DNA from: Dehalococcoidia bacterium
Lineage (GTDB): Bacteria; Chloroflexota; Dehalococcoidia; Dehalococcoidales; Fen-1064
NCBI GenBank assembly: GCA_003153955.1
Contig: PMCB01000104.1
Coordinates: 35,325-41,755 of the forward strand
Length of the DNA stretch: 6,431 nucleotides
Direction: 5' to 3'
Positions 1-5,157 of the stretch are shown here, piece by piece. The position numbers and the translations under genes are program-made. The notes beneath the pieces are model-generated. The model was given only the letters and a program-made list of their open reading frames with translations. It did no database searches and was not told the DNA's origin. Each line of letters opens with the position of its first letter. Positions within the stretch are counted from its first letter, which is position 1.

Positions 1-590
<590 letters not shown>

Positions 591-591
<1 letters not shown>

Positions 592-1010
592 TGAGCGTCC
601 GGGTTGATATCGTCACCGCCGAACGGCTGGTCTTTTCCGAAGACGCCGATATCGTCATGGTGCCGGGAGTTGAGGGTGAAATGGGCATCCTGCCTCACCA
701 TGAACCCATCATGACGATGATCAAACCGGGCGAAGTCCTGGTGAGAAAAGGCACGGAGGAATTTTCACTGGCGGTATCCGGCGGTTTCCTGGAAGTGACT
801 CCGGACCACATCACCATCCTGGCTGACGCCGCCGAACGAGCCGATGAGATTGATATCGCCCGCGCCGAGGCCGCTAAAAAGCGCGCCGAGGAAAAACTGA
901 CCAACCGCACCGCGGAAACTGACGCTGCTAATGCCGAAGCAGCCCTGCGCCGCTCCCTTGCGCGTCTTAAAGTCGCCGAAAAACGGCGTTCCCGCCGGAA
1001 TATGATTTAA
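591..1010 (+). CDS. atpC: F-type ATP synthase subunit epsilon
   Basis: This 139-residue protein has the normal length and architecture of the epsilon subunit, the part of the central stalk that couples F1 to the c-ring and can inhibit ATP hydrolysis. The N-terminal beta-sandwich covers residues 1 to about 84. It starts with the typical [16 protein letters not shown] strand pair and holds the hallmark [11 protein letters not shown] (residues 29-39) and the GGFLEV strand (64-69). Residues 85-139 form the alanine- and charge-rich helical hairpin ([14 protein letters not shown]...[18 protein letters not shown]). The tail is very basic (KRRSRRNMI). The start is fixed by the one-base overlap with the atpD stop and a GGGAG about 10 bases upstream inside atpD. 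It is the last gene of the atp operon here, because the next gene is about 270 bp away behind several hairpins. Confidence 0.97.
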
Positions 1011-1071
1011 ATCTGACGACTGTTTGTTGTTTGTCTTATTTTGGATAACAATCAGGTAATTCTCCCTTAGT

Positions 1072-1089
1072 GAGATTTTCCGAAATCTC
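1072..1089. repeat. Small perfect hairpin downstream of atpC
   Basis: GAGATTT (1072-1078) pairs perfectly with AAATCTC (1083-1089) around the four-base loop TCCG. It is the first of four stem-loops in the atpC downstream gap. No U-rich tract follows directly, so it is not a classical terminator by itself. It could protect the 3' end of the atp mRNA or assist termination. Confidence 0.5.
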
Positions 1090-1196
1090 TGGATTGTCGG
1101 GTCAAGCCCGACAATGATAATGAAAAGAAAACAGAATCAAGCAAAGCTTGATTCTGTTTTCGCCAGTTTGTCATTCCCGACCTGATCGGGAATCCA
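1090..1196. repeat. Composite palindromic repeat: two inverted REP-like units flanking a hairpin
   Basis: The block begins with TGGATT (1090-1095) and ends with its inverse AATCCA (1191-1196). The left unit is a 9-bp stem, ATTGTCGGG/CCCGACAAT (1093-1101 with 1107-1115). The right unit is an 8-bp stem, ATTCCCGA/TCGGGAAT (1173-1180 with 1186-1193). Both follow the scheme TGGATT-(GC-rich palindrome)-AATGA, in opposite orientations, and enclose the 15-bp hairpin at 1128-1160. Short intergenic palindromes of this kind are common as dispersed REP-like elements in bacterial genomes. Membership in a dispersed family is inferred from the form and from a related unit at about 1721-1745. No transposase is present. 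Confidence 0.6.
1128..1160. terminator. Probable bidirectional terminator after the atp operon
   Basis: A perfect 15-bp inverted repeat runs from AAAACAGAATCAAGC (1128-1142) to GCTTGATTCTGTTTT (1146-1160) with an AAA loop. The stem starts with an A-run and ends with a T-run, so an RNA from either strand would have a hairpin ending in U residues. This suits termination of atpC transcription and would also block transcription in the opposite direction. The T-run is part of the stem and only four bases long, so efficiency is uncertain. Confidence 0.6.
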
Positions 1197-1281
1197 TAAA
1201 AATAATTCCCAATGTCTATTTTCGGGCAATCTGAGACTACGCACTCTCCCTCTAACAGAGGAATATCAAGAGGAGCTTTTC

Positions 1282-1692
1282 ATGACTGTTAAAATCCGGC
1301 CGTTTGAACCCAAAGATAGCGATTACCTGGTAGAAATATTAAAAACGAATAAACAATACAGCTATCCCAATGTCGACGGCCCAAAAGCGATGTTAAGAGT
1401 GGCGAAGTGCGACGCCGCGATTTTCCTGACAGCCGCAGATAATGAAAGAGCCGTTGGCTGCATCAGGTCAACGTACGACGGCGCTCGGGCGATGATCCAT
1501 TTACTTTCGGTCCATCCCGAATATCAAAATCACGGCATCGGGTCGAAACTGGTAAAGGCCGCGATAACAGAGTTGAAAGCTAGGGGTGCCCCGACCGTCA
1601 GCGTTACCGTCACCGATGCCAGCAAGGGTTACTGGGATAAGCTGGGATTTGAACAGGTTCCGGCATTTTTGATGCTGAAAACAAAGATTTAG
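1282..1692 (+). CDS. GNAT-family N-acetyltransferase
   Basis: This 136-residue single-domain protein of the Gcn5-related acetyltransferase fold would transfer an acetyl group from acetyl-CoA to an amine; the substrate cannot be told from sequence. It opens with the usual beta1 strand VKIRPFEPKDSDYLVEIL. The acetyl-CoA pyrophosphate-binding motif A lies at residues 73-94 (HLLSVHPEYQNHGIGSKL), with the Q/R-x-x-G-x-G/A signature as Q82-N-H-G85-I-G87. Motif B follows as VSVTVTDASKGYWDKLGFE (106-124), with an aromatic-x-x-x-G-F element (Y117-W-D-K-L-G-F123). The length is complete for a minimal GNAT. An AAGAGGAG Shine-Dalgarno at about 1268-1275 lies 6 bases before the ATG. The gene looks monocistronic, with hairpin-rich gaps on both sides, and no clear promoter was found in 1197-1267. 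Confidence 0.9.
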   Translation: MTVKIRPFEPKDSDYLVEILKTNKQYSYPNVDGPKAMLRVAKCDAAIFLTAADNERAVGCIRSTYDGARAMIHLLSVHPEYQNHGIGSKLVKAAITELKARGAPTVSVTVTDASKGYWDKLGFEQVPAFLMLKTKI

Positions 1693-1714
1693 TATAACTC
1701 GAATATCATCAGAA

Positions 1715-1742
1715 AAAGCCCGGATCCCGGCTTTCGCCGGGA
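1715..1742. repeat. Two overlapping, mutually exclusive hairpins (REP-like unit)
   Basis: One stem is TCCCGGC (1725-1731) with GCCGGGA (1736-1742) around a TTTC loop. A second, overlapping palindrome spans 1715-1734 (AAAGCC ... GGCTTT, with a GGATCC core and one mismatched pair). They cannot form together. The GGATCCCGGCTTTCGCCGGGAG form resembles the common REP-like pattern TGGATTCCCGCTTTCGCGGGAATGA with several changes, and so resembles the units at 1090-1196. It lies 22 bases after the acetyltransferase stop, where it may work as a terminator or 3'-end stabiliser. A T-run (1757-1761) comes only about 14 bases later. Confidence 0.55.
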
Positions 1743-1867
1743 GGGAAATAACTTTGTTTTTCCGCAAAAACGTCATAACATTGTAATTTTTTTTATTCTA
1801 ATTTTATCCCTTTGCAATATTCAGGGAGATAAAATAAGGTTCTTCAAATAAAAAGAGGAGGCTGCAG
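1743..1867 (+). promoter_or_regulatory. AT-rich leader of the PAS/hemerythrin unit, promoter likely but not pinned down
   Basis: This stretch is strikingly AT-rich compared with the genes. It contains a T8 run near 1787-1794, a small GTTTTT-CCGC-AAAAAC inverted repeat (1756-1771), and a -10-like TAAAAT (1830-1835) with no convincing -35 at the right distance. It ends in a strong AGAGGAGG Shine-Dalgarno (1854-1861) six bases before the PAS gene ATG. A promoter for the two-gene unit is expected here, but its exact position is a guess. Confidence 0.35.
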
Positions 1868-2251
1868 ATGGATGAACATCAGCACCATGAAGACCTGGTA
1901 GAAGGAATTACCCAACAAATGAAACAGGTACTGGACAAATCCGGACAGGCAATCTACCTCTATCTGGATGACACTCATAAGGTCTGCAACAAGAAATTTG
2001 CCGACATGCTCGGTTACAAATCGCCCAAAGAATGGGCGGAAACCGAGGCTCCCCTTTCCGACGTGGTGGAAGAAGACCAACAAGAAGTGATTAAGGTTTA
2101 CATGAGCGCCTCGGAGAAAATGAACTCGGGCTGGGCGGAAGTAAAATTTAAAAACGTCAAGACGGGGAAAACCGTGGCAACCAACATGTTAGTTGTCCCC
2201 ATCGGCTACGCCGGCCACATTTTCACCGCTCATTTCTTCACGAAAATTTAG
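1868..2251 (+). CDS. Stand-alone PAS-domain protein
   Basis: This 127-residue protein is almost entirely one PAS-like sensor domain, from about residue 22 to 125. The usual elements are visible: a first strand GQAIYLYLDDTHKVCNKKFADMLGY (26-50), in which the N-K-K-F-A-D-M-L-G-Y part is the classic 'N..F..ilGY' PAS helix; a segment SPKEWAETEAPLSDVVEEDQQEV like the PAS 'd.vhpeD...v' region; then strands WAEVKFKNVKTGKTVATNMLVVPIGY and the final GHIFTAHFFTKI. No kinase, cyclase, GGDEF or HTH output domain is present, so any signal must pass to a partner. The N-terminus is His/acid-rich (MDEHQHHEDL) and could bind metal, though nothing shows this. The start follows a strong AGAGGAGG. The hemerythrin gene begins 22 bases after the stop, suggesting co-transcription and a shared role. 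The ligand (heme, flavin or none) cannot be inferred. Confidence 0.82.
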   Translation: MDEHQHHEDLVEGITQQMKQVLDKSGQAIYLYLDDTHKVCNKKFADMLGYKSPKEWAETEAPLSDVVEEDQQEVIKVYMSASEKMNSGWAEVKFKNVKTGKTVATNMLVVPIGYAGHIFTAHFFTKI

Positions 2252-2255
2252 CCGT

Positions 2256-2268
2256 AAAGGAAAGGTGG
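2256..2268 (+). promoter_or_regulatory. Ribosome binding site fixing the hemerythrin start
   Basis: AAAGGAAAGGTGG lies in the short gap after the PAS gene, with AGGTGG at 2263-2268 placed 5 bases before the ATG at 2274. This favours 2274 over an in-frame ATG at 2193, which would overlap the PAS gene and add 27 residues of unlikely composition. Confidence 0.65.
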
Positions 2269-2273
2269 ATAAA

Positions 2274-2909
2274 ATGGCTGTTCCGCTGGATGCAGTTCGG
2301 GCAATTCATAACGCATTCCGCAAAGACCTGGCGGCAATGGATGCCGCCGCTAATGCCGCAGTGCGTCAGGGCGGCAGTTTGGACCCGCTCCTGAACCGTT
2401 ATAAATTATTTAATGAGGTGCTGGTGTGGCATGCCAGCGGCGAGGAAGATGCCGTATTCCCGGCCGTAGAAAAAGCGGCGCCGCTGGTCGCGGAAGCTTA
2501 CCAAAGGGACCACCGCGGCCTGGATATTCTGTATCTGGAACTGAATCTCGCGGTCAATGAAATGGATAAACTGGATATCGCCCGGGCCGCGGCCAGATTT
2601 AATTTTCACCTGCACTTTCACCTCGACAAGGAAGAGGCTCATTTATACCGGATATTTAACGAGAGGATCCCTGTTCCGGAACAGGCAGTAATTATCGGGA
2701 AAATGTCGCAGAAAATCCCCCAGGAACGGTTTCCGGAAGTGGTATCCTGGCTTTTCCCCTTGATCGGAATCAACGACCGGGAAAACATGGTCAGAATCTG
2801 GCAGCAGGTCTTACCGCCGCCGGTATTTACAAAAGTAACCGGCCTGATTAAGAAGGCAACCGGGGATGGGTGGACAGAACTGACCCTCCGGATACCGGAA
2901 TTAACCTAG
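2274..2909 (+). CDS. Hemerythrin/HHE cation-binding domain protein
   Basis: This 211-residue protein has an N-terminal four-helix hemerythrin-like domain (about 1-128) expected to hold a di-iron centre that binds O2 or NO or senses iron or redox state. The two HHE half-sites are clear: H12 (IHNAF) with H53-x-x-x-E57 (WHASGEED), and H80 (RDHRGLD) with H116-x-x-x-E120 in HLHFHLDKEE; H112 and H114 are extra histidines. Residues about 133-211 form a second, probably helical region (EQAVIIGKMSQKIP, then PEVVSWLFPLIGINDRENM, then QQVLPPPVFTKV) without a recognised catalytic motif. Its layout recalls the helical segments that follow HHE domains in longer hemerythrin proteins. The gene follows the PAS gene by 22 bases, which suggests a sensor pair in an anaerobe or microaerophile facing O2 or NO; that role is inference. 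The 3' end lies 10 bases from the convergent topoisomerase gene. Confidence 0.87.
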   Translation: MAVPLDAVRAIHNAFRKDLAAMDAAANAAVRQGGSLDPLLNRYKLFNEVLVWHASGEEDAVFPAVEKAAPLVAEAYQRDHRGLDILYLELNLAVNEMDKLDIARAAARFNFHLHFHLDKEEAHLYRIFNERIPVPEQAVIIGKMSQKIPQERFPEVVSWLFPLIGINDRENMVRIWQQVLPPPVFTKVTGLIKKATGDGWTELTLRIPELT

Positions 2910-2920
2910 ACGTGGTTAAT
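2900..2920. terminator. Hairpin at two convergent stop codons, possible weak bidirectional terminator
   Basis: ATTAACC (2900-2906) pairs perfectly with GGTTAAT (2914-2920) around a 7-base loop. The loop contains the hemerythrin TAG (2907-2909), and the right arm ends on the last base of the topoisomerase stop (2920-2922 on the minus strand). It is the only inverted repeat I noticed between the convergent genes. The stem is AT-rich and has no U-tract, so termination strength is doubtful. Confidence 0.35.
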
Positions 2921-3942
2921 CAGTCGCCGTCATTAAAATTACCGGATCCGCTTGAATCGGCGCTGTTTTCTGCCGGGACTGAACGGTCGTAATGGATGCA
3001 ATCCAGAAACTCTCTGGTCAGGCTCACAGGAGAATTGGCGGCTTTCTTTTTACGCTCGGTCCAACCGGATTCCCAGGCGCAGAACACCTCCGGTGAGACA
3101 TATGAGTTTAAAGCGATAGCCGGCGTATTCCCCAATTCCATGGCGACTGTCTTGCCCACTTCTCTTTTGTATCTCTGTGTTTCCCGGCTGTTTTCAGGGA
3201 CCGGCATGGAATTAATTTTGCGGAAAGCGGCCAGCGTGCCCACGTAAGTCCTGAAATCTTTGACCGTAAACCCGCGACCCGAAGAAATCGTATTTAAATA
3301 AGCCCGGATACTGTCATCGGTGGTGTTGAAGATTCTTTGATCCGGGGCAATGCGGCACCGCCCCGCGAGGCGGTCTGCTAAATATTTATCTTTGATAGTC
3401 TTCGTAACCCGGACGCCTTTCTTGCCCGTAAAATCGAATGAGATGCGGCCGCCGTCAATATTGACATGCGCGCATTTCAGTGTGGAAGCCCCGAAAGCTT
3501 TTGCCGCGGCCTGCGTCTCCGAATCGCTGCCGATTCTGAAACCGGTTTGGGCAATAAGATAGAGCGCGAGCGCATCTTCGGAGATTTTCATATCCCGTTT
3601 GATGCGTTTGAGCAAAGATGGATAAGCTTTGACGAAAGTCCTTAACCGGACGAATTTAGCCGCCGCTGCCGTCCCCATATGTTCGGCGGAATAAAGGTAA
3701 ACCCACCGGCCTTTGGAATCCCTGGCGATGGCCTGAACCGGGCTCCGCGAATCCGTGGTCATCCAGACGTCGCGCCATCCTGGAGGCACTTTCGCGCCCG
3801 ACGGCGTGGTAAGCTTTACCCCAACCGGGGCAAACAGTTTTTTATGCCGGTTTTTGGGTTTTCGGGAGACTTCATAAGAAAATGTTGCCGCAGGATTCGG
3901 CAGTTCGGTTTGTTTTTTAACAGGTTCCGGTTCGTTCTTCAT
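2920..3942 (-). CDS. DNA topoisomerase IB (poxvirus-like bacterial type)
   Basis: This 340-residue protein of the type IB topoisomerase family would relax supercoils through a 3'-phosphotyrosine nick, without ATP. The N-terminal beta-rich domain carries the family's VPPGWRDVWMT (52-62) and QAIARDSKGRWVYLYS (70-85) segments. The catalytic domain follows. By alignment from memory with the vaccinia and Deinococcus enzymes, the active-site set is R136 (TGFRIG), K174 (FTGKKG), R231 (KDFRTYVGT), N272 (LGNTP) and Y281 (NSYVSPEVF). Asn replaces the vaccinia His, as in Deinococcus, and the R231-N272-Y281 spacing equals that of the Deinococcus enzyme. The RIG region (SDSETQAAAKAFGASTL) departs from the common 'RIGNERYARENGSFGLTTL', so this is a divergent branch. 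About 50 residues after Y281 form a basic, then Ser/Asp-rich, probably disordered tail. The start has a close AGGCGG (3946-3951 on the complement), and a -10-like TAGAAT lies at 3964-3969. It looks monocistronic. Confidence 0.92.
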   Translation of the reverse strand: MKNEPEPVKKQTELPNPAATFSYEVSRKPKNRHKKLFAPVGVKLTTPSGAKVPPGWRDVWMTTDSRSPVQAIARDSKGRWVYLYSAEHMGTAAAAKFVRLRTFVKAYPSLLKRIKRDMKISEDALALYLIAQTGFRIGSDSETQAAAKAFGASTLKCAHVNIDGGRISFDFTGKKGVRVTKTIKDKYLADRLAGRCRIAPDQRIFNTTDDSIRAYLNTISSGRGFTVKDFRTYVGTLAAFRKINSMPVPENSRETQRYKREVGKTVAMELGNTPAIALNSYVSPEVFCAWESGWTERKKKAANSPVSLTREFLDCIHYDRSVPAENSADSSGSGNFNDGD

Positions 3943-3988
3943 TTTCCGCCTAAAAATGGTGAGATTCTACCTTTACTGCCGTTCGCCT

Positions 3989-4117
3989 TTAGGTTTTATC
4001 GCGCATAGGAGCCCGTAGTTCAGGCGCGCCAACATCCGACATCACGGCTTTTCCGGCATCAAGCAATGATTTCAACTCCGCCGCTGAGATTCTCAAAAGC
4101 GAATCCCCAAACCGTCC
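3989..4117 (-). pseudogene. Rhodanese-like N-terminal fragment in frame after the upstream gene's stop codon
   Basis: On the minus strand, the frame of the small 100-residue gene continues past its TAG (4118-4120) for 42 more sense codons to a TAA at 3989-3991. From about base 4090 downward the peptide reads ISAAELKSLLDAGKAV, then MSDVGAPE. This closely resembles the opening of rhodanese (sulfurtransferase) domains, 'I(S/T)..EL..LL..G....IDVR.P.E'. The following GHI.GA strand-loop and the catalytic Cys loop are absent, so if related it is a decayed or truncated remnant. There is no good Shine-Dalgarno or ATG at its beginning; TTG at 4094-4096 is possible. Alternatives are a sequencing or genuine nonsense change, programmed readthrough, or chance similarity over about 24 residues. 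Confidence 0.35.
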
Positions 4118-4420
4118 CTAAATATTGGCCCGGAAAACACCGCTTTCCGCCATCGGAAAGGCCTGGTCCAGCGTCAGAACGGGGACGGCGTGCCCGGTGC
4201 CCATACCCACAAGCGGACCCAGCGCCCGCGTTAAAGCCTGATAGTCATCGGCTTCAACGGTAATGTAAAAAGTATGCTCCACCGGGGACACCGTACCGAA
4301 GAGCACCTTTATACCGGGAGCTTTTTTCATGGCCTGCCACCAATCATCCTGTTTGGTCGCCTCCGGCGATTGAGCCGGGCACATCTGCCGGGCAAGGGAA
4401 TGAACAATTTGGAACAACAT
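4118..4420 (-). CDS. Small conserved-type protein, possible dimeric alpha/beta-barrel (DUF3303-like)
   Basis: This 100-residue soluble protein begins MLFQIVHSLARQMCPAQSPE. It then has a tryptophan-containing helix (KQDDWWQAMKKAPG), a strand pair KVLFGTVSPVEHTFYITVEADDYQAL (38-63) and a last strand around HAVPVLTLDQAF (78-88). This order is that of small ferredoxin-like dimeric alpha/beta-barrel proteins, such as muconolactone-isomerase-like or DUF3303 families. The start 'MLF.IVH......CP' and the 'P.EHTFY...EADD..AL' segment recall such proteins, but I cannot name a function. The start is supported by AAAAAGGAG eight bases upstream on the complement and a promoter at 4460-4487. It is divergent from the marR-mmpL unit, so co-regulation is possible. 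The frame continues after the stop into a rhodanese-like stretch. Confidence 0.75.
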   Translation of the reverse strand: MLFQIVHSLARQMCPAQSPEATKQDDWWQAMKKAPGIKVLFGTVSPVEHTFYITVEADDYQALTRALGPLVGMGTGHAVPVLTLDQAFPMAESGVFRANI

Positions 4421-4437
4421 ATGATCATCTCCTTTTT

Positions 4438-4461
4438 ATTGTGTTACCGGTTTTGCACAAT
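4438..4461. promoter_or_regulatory. Inverted repeat in the leader of the small divergent gene
   Basis: ATTGTG (4438-4443) and CACAAT (4456-4461) form a perfect 6-bp inverted repeat with a 12-base spacer containing ACCGGT. It sits between the predicted -10 box and the Shine-Dalgarno of the minus-strand gene, covering the expected transcription start. It could be an operator or a weak leader hairpin, and no protein can be assigned. Confidence 0.35.
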
Positions 4462-4487
4462 TATTGACAGAAATTACCCTGTTTCAA
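4460..4487 (-). promoter_or_regulatory. Predicted sigma70-type promoter of the small minus-strand gene
   Basis: Read on the minus strand, TTGAAA (4487-4482) is a 5-of-6 match to the -35 box. AATAAT (4465-4460) is a 5-of-6 match to the -10 box, with a 16-base spacer. The transcript would begin near 4453, giving a leader of about 33 bases before the ATG at 4420. Confidence 0.5.
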
Positions 4488-4541
4488 TCATTCTAGTAGA
4501 GCAAACCTTAAGAAGTTATATAATCCCATCGAATAAGGTAA

Positions 4542-4560
4542 CAAAATCATAACAATTTTG
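4542..4560. promoter_or_regulatory. Inverted repeat upstream of the marR promoter
   Basis: CAAAAT (4542-4547) and ATTTTG (4555-4560) are perfectly inverted around a 7-base centre, about 10 bases upstream of the -35 box of the marR promoter. It could be a second regulator site or part of the AT-rich upstream element; in such AT-rich DNA chance is also likely. Confidence 0.3.
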
Positions 4561-4569
4561 ATAAACTGC

Positions 4570-4599
4570 TTGACAACATTTTTTAACAAGATGTATCGT
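4570..4599 (+). promoter_or_regulatory. Predicted sigma70-type promoter of marR-mmpL
   Basis: A perfect -35 box TTGACA (4570-4575) is followed after 18 bases by TATCGT (4594-4599), a 4-of-6 match to the -10 consensus. The transcript would start near 4606, about 39 bases before the MarR ATG. The weak -10 and perfect -35 suit a regulated promoter. Confidence 0.55.
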
Positions 4600-4603
4600 T
4601 AAA
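4582..4603. promoter_or_regulatory. Candidate MarR operator overlapping the -10 box
   Basis: TTTAAC (4582-4587) and GTTAAA (4598-4603) form a perfect 6-bp inverted repeat with 10 bases between arms, 22 bp in all. This size and symmetry suit a MarR dimer. It covers the spacer and the -10 box of the promoter at 4570-4599, so binding would block polymerase. This is the expected place for autorepression, but binding is inferred. Confidence 0.5.
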
Positions 4604-4644
4604 TTAGTTAGGTTAGACCGAAATATATTGTTGGAGCTAATAAT

Positions 4645-5139
4645 ATGTTAAAACCAAACATTAACCGGGGGAACGATAGTAAAACTCTGGTCAAACATAT
4701 TCTGAAGGCATCGGAGAATATCTTCCATGTAATCGGGATTAACATTCCGCCGGAATGGCTGATGACCGATATGACGGTCGCACAGCTCCGCGTTTTGCTG
4801 CTGCTGCATACCGAAGGCAAAAGCCGTATGAGTTCCATCGCGGGCACCCTCGGCATCGCGGTTTCCACAGCCACCGGCATTATCGATAACCTGGTAAAAA
4901 AAGAACTGGTCACCCGCAGTGCGGACGCCGAAGACCGCCGCGTGGTAATTTGCGGCTTATCGCCAAAAGGGCAGGAAGTAATTAACAGTATCTGGATATA
5001 CGGACAATTACAGATGAAAAATCTGCTGGACGGTTTGTCCCCCGAGCAGCTGGAAAAGGCGAAGGAAGTCGCCGACATGTTACTGGTCAATGCGAAAACT
5101 CACACCAATTCAACTGACGCCGTTAATGAAATAGCATAA
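4645..5139 (+). CDS. MarR-family transcriptional regulator
   Basis: This 164-residue winged-helix protein has the usual length of MarR regulators, which act as dimers and release DNA when a small molecule or oxidant is bound. Helical dimerisation segments lie at both ends (about 12-40 and 107-150). The DNA-binding core runs from about 44 to 106: TVAQLRVLLLLHTEG, then helix-turn-helix MSSIAGTLGIAVSTATGIIDNLVKKELVTR (62-91). The wing carries the hallmark DAEDRRVVICGLSPKGQ (94-110), with the D-x-x-D-R-R element at 94-99. A GGAG lies 8 bases before the ATG. The MMPL transporter starts 18 bases downstream, so the two form an operon, the common arrangement of an efflux pump with its local repressor. 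A palindrome over its own promoter suggests autorepression. No conspicuous redox cysteine pair is seen; the single Cys is C103. Confidence 0.93.
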   Translation: MLKPNINRGNDSKTLVKHILKASENIFHVIGINIPPEWLMTDMTVAQLRVLLLLHTEGKSRMSSIAGTLGIAVSTATGIIDNLVKKELVTRSADAEDRRVVICGLSPKGQEVINSIWIYGQLQMKNLLDGLSPEQLEKAKEVADMLLVNAKTHTNSTDAVNEIA

Positions 5140-5157
5140 GAAGAGGCTTGAAATACC

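Noticed and set aside
1756..1771. GTTTTT-CCGC-AAAAAC inverted repeat as a terminator
   Set aside because: The stem is only A-T pairs apart from one G-C and lacks a following T-run, so it is too weak to call.
1501..1776. Minus-strand open frame over the acetyltransferase and its downstream repeat
   Set aside because: It is antisense to a clear GNAT gene, has no family motif and runs through a palindromic repeat.
2193..2273. Upstream start extending the hemerythrin protein by 27 residues
   Set aside because: It would lie inside the PAS gene in another frame, has Ser/Pro-rich composition typical of a shadow frame, and a good Shine-Dalgarno serves the ATG at 2274.
3679..4008. Plus-strand open frame antisense to the start of the topoisomerase gene
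   Set aside because: The opposite strand encodes conserved topoisomerase motifs, and this peptide is Arg/Pro/Phe-rich without recognisable features.
4066..4263. Plus-strand open frame antisense to the small barrel-like gene
   Set aside because: Pro/Arg-rich low-quality peptide with no ribosome site, opposite a frame with a good Shine-Dalgarno and plausible fold.
4506..4538. CCTTA...TAAGG inverted repeat in the divergent promoter region
   Set aside because: Only five bases per arm with a 23-base gap in AT-rich DNA, which is easily chance.
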